DNA from: Dirofilaria immitis
Lineage: Eukaryota; Nematoda; Chromadorea; Rhabditida; Onchocercidae
Reading direction: 5' to 3'
Assembly (NCBI GenBank): GCA_024305405.1
Contig: JAKNDB010000110.1
Span: forward strand, 2,418,001-2,482,000
Length of the DNA stretch: 64,000 bases
Below the pieces are notes generated by a model, which saw only the letters and a list, made by a program, of their open reading frames with translations, made no database searches and was not told where the DNA came from. This document shows, piece after piece, positions 1 through 11,967 of this stretch. Within the stretch, counting starts at the first letter, position 1. Every line of letters starts with the position of its first letter. A program made the position numbers and the translations under genes.

Positions 1-17
1 GATTTGAAGTATTTTAG

Positions 18-1999
18 TTTTCCTAATTCGATATGCTGGAGTACAAGCAGCATTGGAAACATTTGGATTACGAAGCGACGAGCTTAAACAAGCTCTTATT
101 AATGTCGATTTGAGCCTTCTTTTGTTACAGGTCATTCCATCGTCATTTTTACATTTTCAAAATAATCATTTCCCGAAAACTATATTTTAGTAAAAAATGT
201 TGTCTTTTATTTCTAAAAATTGTAAGTTAAAGTATTCGAATATGTATAATAGGGTATATCCATCAGTCCTAAAATATCTGTTCACATCTTCACATTACAG
301 CAAAAACTCGAAGATGCGAAACTTTTCGAATCAACAAACTTGATGGTAATCTCGACTCATGGCTTGTATACAGTAGAACAAGAAGAGCAGTTTTCATTGA
401 AGAATGTCTAACGGATTATTCAAAAATTCAAAAAGTAGTTAATCATCATGCTATGATGATGGTTTTATTACAAATCCAGATGAGACCAATGAGGTGTGCA
501 CATTGTCTTTATTATATGTTTATCCTTGAGATACAAAGTTTCATAAAAACAAATCAAAATTTGCTATTTTAATCAAAGATAATTCTATCAGATCATGCGA
601 ATTATGCAGATTTTCCACTTAAGTCCGAATTTAGATTAAAGGCAAGATGAATATGATCGTGTTCACATTTTTAACAGATTATCACTTTTCTAATTAGAAA
701 GAAATGCATTATTGAAATTTATCAGACAAATAGACTCCATGAATATTTCTGTCCCTAAGTTCGACTATTACCGAAATAATTTAGAACGTATTGTAACGAT
801 CATTTTCAGGCACAATTATTTTTAAGGTATTTTTGAATTGAAATTATGCGACCAATGGGCTCCGATGGGTGATTATGACGAAAATGAGCAACCACTTGTA
901 TCAGTCTATCAAACTATAGATCTACCAGATCGTTTGCATTGGAAAAAATTTCAATATATGCCAGAAATTGTATTGATCACTCGACCAGGTGCAACTGTCT
1001 TGACGGTATATTATCATTATATTTCTTCAGGTTCTCTTCACCATTTCCAACATTGCATTTTTCTTCATCCTACTTTTTCTAGATTTACCGAAGCAAAGAA
1101 GTTCTATTTTCATATAAATGCAATTTTTGTATTGAAATAATCCTTTATCATTGTTTATTATCAATTATTTACCTATGAACAGGTATAGAAAAGATCATAA
1201 TTGGGAATAGAAATTTTATATTATATTGAAATATCATTTTAAGCGTGAATTACCTTCTCTACCACCACATGATGAACAAGAAAGAGATATTCTATCGACT
1301 GGTGGTTGGGATAATGAAAACCTCAATATGCATGGCATATTTTTCGCTCGAGGACCAGGTAAATTTTCAAGATCAAAGAACGATATATCTGTATTGGATG
1401 TATTTGTTGAGGTAAATGATGTACAGTTAAGCGTTTTCACTTACTCAGAAATTTGGATTAGTATCTTATTATTTCTTTCAGCCTTTAAAGAAGATTATGA
1501 AGCATCACATATCAATATAGTTGATATCTATCAGGTAAAATTAAAACTACTTAAAGCTAAATCATAAATTTCATAAATTTGAATCTTTGAAGTATAACAA
1601 CTTACATTTGTCTTTTTCCTACATCATTTGTTTATCAGTAAATTTAAAATGAAATTGCTAAGCAATTGAATATTTCATTATTAGTTAATAAAATAAATTA
1701 CAAAAGTAAGTGGTATCTGCTTAATTTCAATATATACATCTATTTTTTACTTTTTTTTGAGATTTATTGAATTTTGGCAGGTAATGATGAATATATTTGG
1801 GATCGAGCCACCATATCGACATAATGGTACATGGTCAAATGTAGAAGATCTCCTAAATAGTGGCTGGGAAGCTCGATCAATACCCGAGAATATGCGGGCA
1901 TTTACTGTAACCAATTGTCAATTATCTTTAATGTACTTCACTATACTGATCTCATCCTTTATCATATATAATCAATTTTTTTGTTTACAGATATTATGA
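18..1999 (+). CDS. ENPP-family ectonucleotide pyrophosphatase/phosphodiesterase-like protein, C-terminal half (5' end outside window)
   Basis: Six exons were found: 18-130, 301-493, 810-1004, 1211-1358, 1482-1534 and 1781-1999, with GT/AG junctions. Concatenated, they follow the C-terminal half of type I phosphodiesterases (ENPP; closest by eye to the ENPP6-type layout). The order is an ALINVD-like helix, the strand carrying ISTHGL, a VSVYQTIDLP block, the GGWDNENLNMHGIFFARGP block, then VDIYQVMMNIFGIEP and NGTW. Active family members hydrolyse phosphodiester or pyrophosphate bonds with two zinc ions. Here the ligand positions look replaced: D-x-x-G-H reads Q-x-x-L-E, SDHG reads STHG, and GxHGYDN reads TGGWDN. 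The nucleophile Thr lies upstream of the window. The reading frame needs a 1-base correction near 404-412. The start of the third exon (810-840) has an in-frame TAA or an indel in its T run. The last exon ends in a hydrophobic stretch, which may be a membrane tail or a retained intron (GT near 1931, AG at 1989-1990). AATAAA lies at 2193. Family call is strong; activity is inference. Confidence 0.85.
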
Positions 2000-3910
2000 T
2001 AACTGAACATGTAATGTTCATCCAATGCATTCCTGGTAATTTATATTATTATCGCTCCCGTTATTTTTCTTTCATTCCTATGAAAAAAATGAAAATTAAA
2101 AACACAATCCACAAAGGAATGCTAAAGATATTCCTGAAGACCGTACATCAAAGCTAATTTTCTTATTCAGAGTTCATTAATCGATGCTAATTAATAAAAC
2201 AGCTATTTTACTATGTATAAAGTGAAGAGTACGATGATTTTATCTGTTCATCTATTTTGTTTGGAAAATAATTTGTCAATTATCATATTTCATCAATTTA
2301 TTAGGTTAACGTTAAATTACTTTCTTATCTACTCCTTGGCTTTTTAAGCTGGAAATTATCATTCCAACTTATCACTGGAAATGTATAGCAAAGAATAACT
2401 TGATATAACCCGTACCATGCATTTTTGCTACTTGTTTTTAATATTCGAGAATCCAATCATCAATTCTTACCTCACTTTCTCCATGATTTTTTCTTTTTAA
2501 TTATATATAGCAAACAATCTACTTCATTTTTCCTTGACATTGAAATCAGATGATTTCAATGCAATGTTGATTTATACGCTTGTCAACCTCGCTTACTGTA
2601 TTGAAATACATATTGTATGATTTTACAAGATTTCTAGCAGTGAAATTTTACAAGCGAATATTATCAAGCGACTATATCACAATGCACTTTACGCGGAAAA
2701 GATGAACAAACCTCTATTGATATTGTCTTTCAAAAACACTATTTACACATACTCATTCTGCTAAATTTCATAATTTCAAGTGTTGCAAGTCGATGAAACA
2801 AAGAGAAGAGAATGCTGGTTGAAAATTGATAAAATAGCAGTTATAAATTGTACATCGCTCGTTCAAGTGAATACATTATCATGATGAATCGAAATCTGAG
2901 AACCAAATGTCGTTACAAAGTAAAACTTGAATGTGAAGTTTACAGTTTGTAAACAGTAATCATCCTGCTCGAATTTTCAGCTTCCTCCTCTTGGAGTATT
3001 ATCAATGTTAAACGCTCTAAAACTTTCGGGAATAAAGACACGCGATGTGCGACCAATCTTACCAATCTTCCAGAAATAAATAGACGATCCTTACATCCAA
3101 TTGATAAGCCAGAAGGAACTATATTCAAGCCACCACGGTTTAACTGGAAAATAGGAATAAAAGATTTTCTTGACAGAAGATACTTAAACTAGATATAGCA
3201 TGAAGATGTCATGAGTTGATGATCATCCCATATTTATCAAATTGCTCCAATAGACACTAACAAAACAGTTGCAAGAAAATTTGCAATAAATGAACTATTA
3301 TTTATAAAGAACAACTTGGCAACGCTAAACTCTATAAAAATAAAACTTACGGCAGTTTATGAATATGTAGCGTGAAAAAATCAGTTACCAATTGCAGAAA
3401 GTACACAACAAAATATTGCAAATGAAAGAAATAATGGTGATAGGTGAAATTCCACAACCTAGGAACAAAAACAATTGAGAATAAAATAAAGTATGGACAA
3501 ATTCAAATTAAACTAAACTATCCCGCACAACCAATCAAATTAACAAATGGATTAATAAAACTCGACCATAAGAAAGCAACCGGTTATAGCTATTAATCAA
3601 AGTCCATAAGATATACGCAGAAAGAAAGCAAATATTGCATTTGAAGTTAACTTTCTCAAATATATGTAACAAATAATTTCAAAATAATTTCAGCATATGT
3701 CGTGAAGTTAGAAACAATCGCAATATAATCGAATGTAGCAGAAACATCATAAACATGATATGGACAACAATGAACAATATTAACACACAAGAAAAACTGG
3801 AAATAGCAACATAAAGATGTATCGCAACACAGTACGCCTAATAAAGGTAGATGAGAGAGGAAATTACGATGATGAAAATATTTATAACTGGGAGACTTAT
3901 GCAGAACGGT
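2000..3910. other. Tail-to-tail intergenic region between the ENPP-like gene and set-4
   Basis: The two flanking genes converge here. The segment is AT-rich and T-rich on the minus strand next to the set-4 stop, as expected for 3' UTR sequence. I see no RNA gene. One minus-strand open stretch (2940-3146) is listed separately. Confidence 0.6.
2940..3146 (-). CDS. Possible isolated minus-strand exon, unidentified
   Basis: On the minus strand an acceptor-like TTTTCCAG precedes an open stretch of about 67 codons ending in TAA at 2940. It is more GC-rich than its surroundings and contains a good donor match (GTAAGA) partway through. It contains no motif I recognise. It lies about 770 bp beyond the set-4 stop, so it could be an alternative terminal exon of set-4, part of its 3' UTR, or chance. 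No linking upstream exon was found. Confidence 0.2.
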   Translation of the reverse strand, partial: QLNRGGLNIVPSGLSIGCKDRLFISGRLVRLVAHRVSLFPKVLERLTLIILQEEEAENSSRMITVYKL

Positions 3911-6900
3911 TTATCCAGAAGTAGGTGTCAATAAACTGTGAAACGCTATTTTATAGTAAGGATGGACCTTGGTTCTAGGTCTCCTCTGCATATTATCAAA
4001 ATTTGTTTTATCCACAGGTTCCTCAATCATCCTATAATTCATTTCACTATCTAAACCTATTTCAGAAATGTCGTCATAACCATCACCATCATCGTCGTAA
4101 CATCCATTTTTACCAAAAACCGTTGAAAGCATATCAGAATTTCCCGTGATACATGATTTAGAACAATTGACGACCTCTTGCAAATTGTCGGATCCAGAAG
4201 GTGAGTGACTCTCAACAACTTCTGAAGCACTACGACTCAAAGAAAGGTTGCGACCATTGTAGTAAGCATAAGTTGATTGGAATTTCATATCTTCATCACA
4301 GAATTGCTCGTCTTTAACGTCATGATTGTCGATATTATCAATGCAATTAAGGAATCCTTTGATAAAGACATCAAATGAGATCCATCAATAAAGCTCATAG
4401 TTGTTGCAACAGCGGCAAGAATTTGCAAACCGTTCTGCGATGTACGTGGTTCCTCACATCTCAACTGATTAGATGTCCAGTCATTCAAGTTGCTGGAGTG
4501 ATTAAGCTGTGTAGATTCATTATTCTTTGCTGATTTTTGTTGTTTTATAGTTTGGTGAACACGAGATTTCCTTGTTGAGACTAAATTATTCGAAGTGTTC
4601 ACAACGTTTTCCTGTGAATGCTTTCTAGTCTTAGAACTGTCTGCTTTCATATTATTCATAATCACACATGGTGTGCTGTTCATCCAAGCTTGTACATTAG
4701 GTATAGTTGAGTGTGATGATGAGGACGAAGATGTGGACGAAGACGTTTTTATGGAACGCTTGAGTCTCTGATGATCTCTAGTAACATAGCGGCCATTCTT
4801 GATTTTTCCAGCCCTTCTTCTCAAACTATTCATAGGAACTTCCGTATGAATTTCTGAAAAAATTTTGGAATCAAACGAAAAGCAGTACCTATTTCTGATG
4901 CTAGCAGTATATATATATATCTTAAACCAAAGAACCACATACTTTCAGGTGAAAAGCGATGAGGTACATGCCGTAAAGCAGCAACAGTGTGTCGGCGAAG
5001 CGTCATCGCTGTGTTTAGTTGATTTGATTGTGGCATATAACGACAAAGCCTTGAATCGGTTATACGAAATTTATAGCTGTTACCGGACTGTTTCGACTCA
5101 CCATTATTTTTTCCCAACGAAGCAGCAGCTGTCACAACCAAACTTGCGAAAAAACCTTTGCAAGTTCTGCAAGTGAAATTTATTATTCACAAGTCTAGAA
5201 CCTCCTGAAAAAATCACAAACCTTGATTAAGCTGACTGTTCTTCGGATATAAATATGTTTACACAGTAAGAAACGAAGATGACAAAAGTCGTCAGGATTG
5301 CATACGATATACAGACACTCACAGGACACCATATATAGACGGAATGAGACCTAAAATGGTGGGAGGAAGCAAAACAGCGGTGGTAAAGCGTAAAACGCCA
5401 GATCTCGGGAAATGCTAAACATACCGTTCACAAGTCGAACATTCACAACGACTATTGTTATCACCAAAAAGTTATCGCCATAATAAGCCGTAATTTCTTC
5501 CCCTGCAGCGATGTCACGCAACACCTTAAATTAAACACAGTCCATAATTTGTTATTTGTAGTTGGATGATTAAAAGGACTACCACTGATAAATTCTATCC
5601 ATTCCATAATTGAACAATACCTGTACAACAGCAGCATAGCTATTTGGAACAAATTTACAATTGGGATAACAGTCGTGATTGATGTAAGCAGCAGGACCAA
5701 GCCATAATTGAGCTCGTTGCTTCCTAGAATTATTATGTACAACGAAGTCAAATAACCGAATAGCAACGACATATATTTCATACCTCGTACTATACATGAC
5801 GGAAAAATCATTGACATCTTTTCGCAATAATTGAGATTCTTCTTCGTGGCTGAGGTCACCAATAACACCCACCAAACTGCCAATTATGTCACCTTTTTGC
5901 CTGGAACGATTGAAATAAAGATCACCTCCTAAACAGTTCCGTGTATATAATAAATTAGGTACAAGGCTAAAGAAAAGATTCCAGTACCATTAAAGATTAA
6001 CATAAGATGTCGGAAAAGATTCCAGTCATTAAATAACATCAGAAACAAACACCCGGAAACCACTAAGTCAGTTTCACGACGAAATCATGAAAGAATCAAA
6101 AAAATTTCCAATATAATAAAAAGATTATGTACCATGATCTTGTTGCAATTAGCATTCCACCAAGGCGATTTTCCGTTTTGTAACGATGGCATGCTTGGAC
6201 TGTAAAACCTGAATCATTGGAGAACATCCGCATAAACCGCAGAAGCTAAAATGACACAGAATTATTATACCGCTTCTGAGTAATGGCAGATGAAATGCAG
6301 CAGTCAAAAGATTGGACTTACGTGGTCTCGGAAAGCAAGTTGTTGCTTCAGCGTCCGTCGCTTCAAGAATCTCGCCACTACGTTCACATGGAAAATACTC
6401 TGAATCGCTGTGCACAATTCTTGATTCTCTTTATATTTCTTTAGTATGCTTTTTAATTTGATTTGCTCCTCGTGTTGTGGTGGACGATAACTATAAGCAT
6501 TTTTAGCAAATATGAAGACGTACGACAACTACTTAACTGGTTGGTTAATTAATAACACACCTCAATTAGCTAGTTGATGAAATAAACGAGTTTAAAGAAA
6601 GTATGCATCATGCGTTTCTTTTAATATGTTTATATATGATCATATTTAACTTAAAATATTGTATTTCATTGGTTGAGCAATAACAATCTAACCATTGATC
6701 AAGTATTTCGATAGCTCTAGCGTTTCATTAATCATTGGATAATCTCGTTAATAACACTAAAACTATGGTACTTACTGCAGATTCATTTTATGAGTGCGAA
6801 AACCGAGAATTGGATCGACGATAATGCTGGTTGCCATATCATCGTTATCGCAAAGTTCTCGTATTGTCATATTATGTTGTCCCGACGAGCGGTCCGGCAA

Positions 6901-6927
6901 CCGGAACAATTCCGGATTCAAATTCAT
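3911..6927 (-). CDS. set-4: Suv4-20 / SET-4 type histone H4 lysine-20 methyltransferase (SET domain)
   Basis: Eight exons: 6927-6776, 6490-6322, 6245-6133, 5900-5784, 5723-5621, 5524-5425, 5166-4943 and 4853-3911. All junction phases agree once two single-base deletions are allowed. The predicted protein is about 640 aa. The first exon has the Suv4-20 signature [16 protein letters not shown] followed by GFRTHKMN. The SET core follows: [41 protein letters not shown], and [10 protein letters not shown], then post-SET cysteines CEC and TCE. This family di- and trimethylates H4K20 on chromatin using S-adenosylmethionine. The ~390-residue C-terminal part is Ser/Lys/Asn-rich and low in recognisable structure. 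The chosen ATG (6927) is the first in frame after a stop. Frame breaks: A5 at 5466-5470 (exon 6 is 100 nt; 101 are needed and restore GDNFFGDN) and a missing base near 4340-4350. Homology is clear; the frameshifts look like sequencing errors. Confidence 0.92.
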
Positions 6928-9900
6928 AATGTTAGCAGCACACCCGACCACAACACTCCACCACTCGGCGAAAAATACAAAGACAACAAACGCAGCTTTC
7001 TACAAATGATCATTAAGCAGTCCAACAATCATTTCCTTCCCAGAGCAGCGCTGGGAGAGGATTTACCATCCTAGCAGCTTTATACTATTATTAATTAATC
7101 TGCTTTATTAATTAGCTTCTACAATCATTGCTCGATTACGACTATATGAATCAAAATAAAAAGAAAAAGTTAGACAGGATTTATAGAAATGACTAAAGAT
7201 TGAATAAATATAAATGAGAAAAGATATATATCATTATATCAGGGAGAATATTATTGCGGATATTACAATACTATATTTATTAGTTATCTTTATTATCAAT
7301 TATTGTTATTATAGTAAATTTGTTGCATTAACAAGCTATTGATAAAATCATTGTTTGAAAAAGATGAAATATACAAGTATATAACGATTCATGTCTCGTC
7401 CTGCTATCATGCCTCGCTTCTTCGCCTATCAAATGAATTATGATATCAGCTGTATTTGATCAGAGATGTATCAATGTTAAATGGAAAACATTTATTAAAT
7501 ATCAATCCAACAATGAATCTATTGCAGTGGAACTTGCTATTGTAATAGAAATTAAACAGTTTACCCAAATTATCCTGAATTTCGAACCATACTTCTAGGT
7601 AGATTCCTTAACCATCCATTTTCACTATATCGTATCCACACAGCTATCAATGTACCTGTACTGTATCTGCTATTTGTTTATGTATTTAATTAATTTAAGT
7701 TGCATTTTGTACATGATTTTCATGTTTAAAATCAATTAGAATGCTTGAATAGGTCGAGATAATCTTTCTTATAATCTCGACGTATTCATTGACATTCTAT
7801 AGCTCAATAGTCTACTTCCTTCTAATCTCTTTCAATCGTTTTAATGAATTAAGTGGTCAATTTTTTTTTTTTTTCAATAATACGCTATCATACAGAGTCG
7901 GGCATATCTTAAGCTTTGTTATTTCAGTACATGTATTTGTCATTTTTCCATTAGCTATCTTCCGATTATTCTTGTTCCACATTCTGTAAACAAAAGATTT
8001 GGGCAAATATTTACAAATATTTTCTAGACTTCCGAATATTTTGTGGACTTCAGAATCTTAGACATATATCCTTGATTAAAACACAGTTTAATATGACTTA
8101 CGATGTTTTGAAATGTAATTTAAACTTAGCTATGGAACAGATAATTCTCATCATATGCAAGAAATGAAATGATCTTCAGTATTAGATGGAATTTAGTCAT
8201 TGTTTACTATCTCTAATTCGATTTGTTTCGACAAATTGTGGTTGCTGTCTGCGGCGTTCTTAATCGCAACGTTCGTAGAACAAACTATTCGGACCGGTTA
8301 TTACACCGAATCTGAGAATGTTTCGCTGGCAGTGCTATCCCAATTGCCGCGAAAATTTGCAGCCTTATGACTAATATTTACAACGATTAGGAAGCGATCA
8401 TTCAATGGCTCTACCATCACCCATATAGCAGCTCATCCACAATTCGTTGCAATTACAGATCATAACCGTGAACTTTGTCCTTCTAAATATCTTTTCTTCT
8501 CTCTCTCTCTTTTGTTATTACTCTACTCCGAATAGTTCTGCACAATTCAAAATTTTGGAAATATTTGATTAAGTCGAATTGTTTACATAGATTTTATTTT
8601 GAATAACAGGTCGGAAGTTTTCTTATTTATCAGTTGCATTTTTAGTGTATTTATTCAAAATATAATTTAATCATTGACAATAATTAGTTTTTTATTTAGA
8701 ACCCTATACAGCTACATCATTCTACATATTAGCCTATAAGTATTTGCTTATAAATGTTTTCTTCAACTTGCACAACTTAATACAACTTGAATCCATTCAC
8801 ATTATTAGGTCTATACTAGTGGTCATTGCCATATATCGGATCGATGAAAAAAAATCTCTAATGACAATTATCAAATTATTATATGATTTATACTATAATA
8901 GTCAGTCGTCTTCCAATGCATGACAATAGTTGACCTATGCTTGCTTATAGGATAATAGATTGTTATGTATTGACCCCATCTAATTGTTGTAATCAATATG
9001 CATACAAATATTATCCATTCTATGAATAACTAAATAAGTTGTTTAAAAATTATCAGAAAATGCAATAAATAATATAAAATTGAATATAAAAATGATTAGC
9101 TATTAATTATTAATTTTATGTACGATTTGTTTCAATTAATGAAAGAATTAATTAATATAAATACTTGAATTTCATGATAATTATTGATAGGTAAACATTT
9201 ATTAATAGGTAAACAAATAAATGTATGATACCATTTGTTACAACGTAAGAATTATTTTGATGGAAGTTTTAATATTTGCTTTCATATGAATACGTTGGTA
9301 ATAAAATGATAGTTACTTAAGTTGGCATTTGATGAAACCCATCGAAAATATGCTCAAATAAATGTTGTTTATTAAGAAAATGGAATGAATAGTAAAACGA
9401 CATCAATGCGGGGATAGGTAGAGAAATGGCGGAGAATACGGGGCGGCAAGGATTAACGAAAATTACGCATTTATATTATTGCTGCATTTCTTGCGTTGTA
9501 GTTATTTCAGGGCAAACTTTTATAACTTATATTAGAATTAATCTTTTTTTATTATTTTCAAATCTAAAAGATTTCCTGGGCTAATTATGAAAATACATAT
9601 TATTCAATTGTAAAATTAAAAGTCCCAAAAATAGTTAAATATTTGTTAAAATTATCGAATTAAATCATTCGGACGTAAAGGTTTGCATAGTTCAATGAAT
9701 ATAGAAGCCGACAATTTTGAAATTTTATTTTTAACACCAAACACAAGTTTATTATTATTATTATTATTATTATTACAATTGCTTTCTTGTTATATCATAT
9801 GTTGAAATTCTTTGCGTATTAATAGAAACAAGTCCAGTTTACTAATTATCATCATTTTCTCCTTCATATTATCAAAACAATTTAAATACTTCATGTGATT

Positions 9901-11384
9901 TCAATAATTTGTCAGCCATTATAAAAATGTTTTTATCAAAACCAGCCGTAATTCATTCCTTCTCCTCCAAAAATCTTTCATTTTATTTTATTTTAAGTGT
10001 CTTTTTTAATTGGTTTTAACAATTATCGGTCTGTCGAAATAATTTCATCAAATTAGTCAAATTTAAGATTACGGTTATGTCTTTTCTTTTTTTATTATTT
10101 TTTTCAGAAGGAATTTAAAAGAAGTTCAAAGAGAAGTAAATCCCAGTTATAGAATAAGCTAATCTAAATATTTTTAATAAAAATATTTGCATGGCAGAGT
10201 TATCCTTCATAATCTAAAAATATAACTTATAATTGTTATCAAAAATGCTTGAATTTTCCATATTTCTTTTTACTTCCTCACCCTTTCGTGAATTTCAAAA
10301 TATTTTTAGACTATGATTTAATCATCTTTTCAAGTTATTTTTATTCTTATATTTTTTCTTTTTTTTTACTTATTGGAATTAATTTTATTTTCGATAAATA
10401 ATTATATTGCAGACAATATGAAGTGATATAAGAAAGAAATAAAAGAAAGAAGGAAGTTTGATTTTCTCGATAAGTACCTGACAGACAAATTGTTATTGTT
10501 GGAATTAAACTTGTTTGCAATAATGTCAACAAATATTTCTTTTTCAAGCTATAGAAAAGTAACATCCTTAAACAGTGACTCATAATTTGGCGTAATAGGC
10601 ACTTCTAATTTTTCCGGTGAAAATTCTCTCAATCAATTTCGTCACACAATGACAGTGATGATGCCAAACATCTGAATCTATTATCACAAGTTTCTCTCTC
10701 AGATTCCCTTTTATTTCATCTTAATTCATCATATTCGTCTATCTTTTAAAGCTGTTACATATATTTCAATTTAATAATTCAATAATAAGATATAAAATTC
10801 ATGATAAAATTTATCATTTATACTTGAATTGTTTTATTATAATTTGATACTTATATATATGATACTTATCAGAACTCAATTGTATTTATAGAAAAATTTT
10901 AGAAAGGTATAAAATTTAATGTTATGACAAAAAAATATGTAAGGCGAAATGAAGAGATTAGTATTTTTCATTACAATAATTCGATTTAATAGAAATTTAA
11001 TCTATAATCTTTCTCCTATTGCTCTTTCTCTCTGAGAAATCGAATCAATTTTTGTATTTGTTAGAATAATATCAATCAATAATTTAAAACAAATATGTAG
11101 TAGAATCAATTGAATGTGATAAAAATATGATAATTAACCGCTTGCTTTCATTTCATCCTCCATATCTTTATCTAAACAAAATTATTTATGAATGAAATGA
11201 AAAATTTCATTATCTTATATTACAAAAAAGTATAAGAATGTACTTTTAAGAGTTGCAAAAGATCATAGTTGTAGTGGTTGCAAGTACCAAAATGATAAGA
11301 AATATTTGCTGAATTGCAGTGCTTCTCCAATATTTACTGTTTTAATGTAAATACAATGCATTTGACATATTTCGGTCAACCAAC
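6928..11384. other. Divergent intergenic region between set-4 and the golgin-like gene
   Basis: About 4.4 kb of mostly AT-rich DNA between two genes transcribed away from each other, so both promoters should lie here. It contains an (ATT)n run at 9750-9775. A GC-richer island at about 8200-8480 has an open + strand stretch with no start codon (described under findings). Other ORFs are poly-T or low-complexity shadows. Confidence 0.6.
9750..9775. repeat. (ATT)n microsatellite
   Basis: Uninterrupted ATT triplets in non-coding DNA. Confidence 0.9.
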
Positions 11385-11967
11385 ATGGGAAACTTGAGGA
11401 GAAGTGATAGTGTAAACTTTGAAGTTCTAATCTAATTTACTTATTTTTTTAACCACTTCATTTTTTGATTGAATGCATCAATTCTTTTAGTCAAATATAA
11501 CTTCGCCTATATCAAGTTGATTTATCATTTACCTAATTTTTGCAAATTTCAGAACTACATAGCAGTGCTTATTTGTTAATTCTACCACCTGATATTATCT
11601 TTCATTTTAAAAATAAAAATGTTTCAGGAAACTATTAAAATGATTATAGAATATGACTTCATAATTTATAATATTGGACTAACGACTGATACCATATGTT
11701 GTATAGGTCGCATATTTTAGTATTGGCTGCTATTCATTACTGTAGGGAATAAGCCTAATTTTGTTTATGGAAATTTCTATTTACTTGTGTTGGATTTTCA
11801 TCTATCTTTTTTTTCGATTTAGGCAGAATTTTTTAGGAAATTTAAGCATTGAACTTTATGATTCATCCTTATTTGATCTTTTCCCATTGATAAATGTGCG
11901 GAAATTTATCGAACAATTATGGATGCAGCTTATTGATAACTTTTAAAACAATCCACTTGCAGTGCAG

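Noticed and set aside
3911..5141. Treating the set-4 C-terminal exons as separate genes because of the frame change near 4.3 kb
   Set aside because: Splice phases link the SET exons to 5166-4943 and 4853-3911, and one added base makes the last exon a single frame to the TAA.
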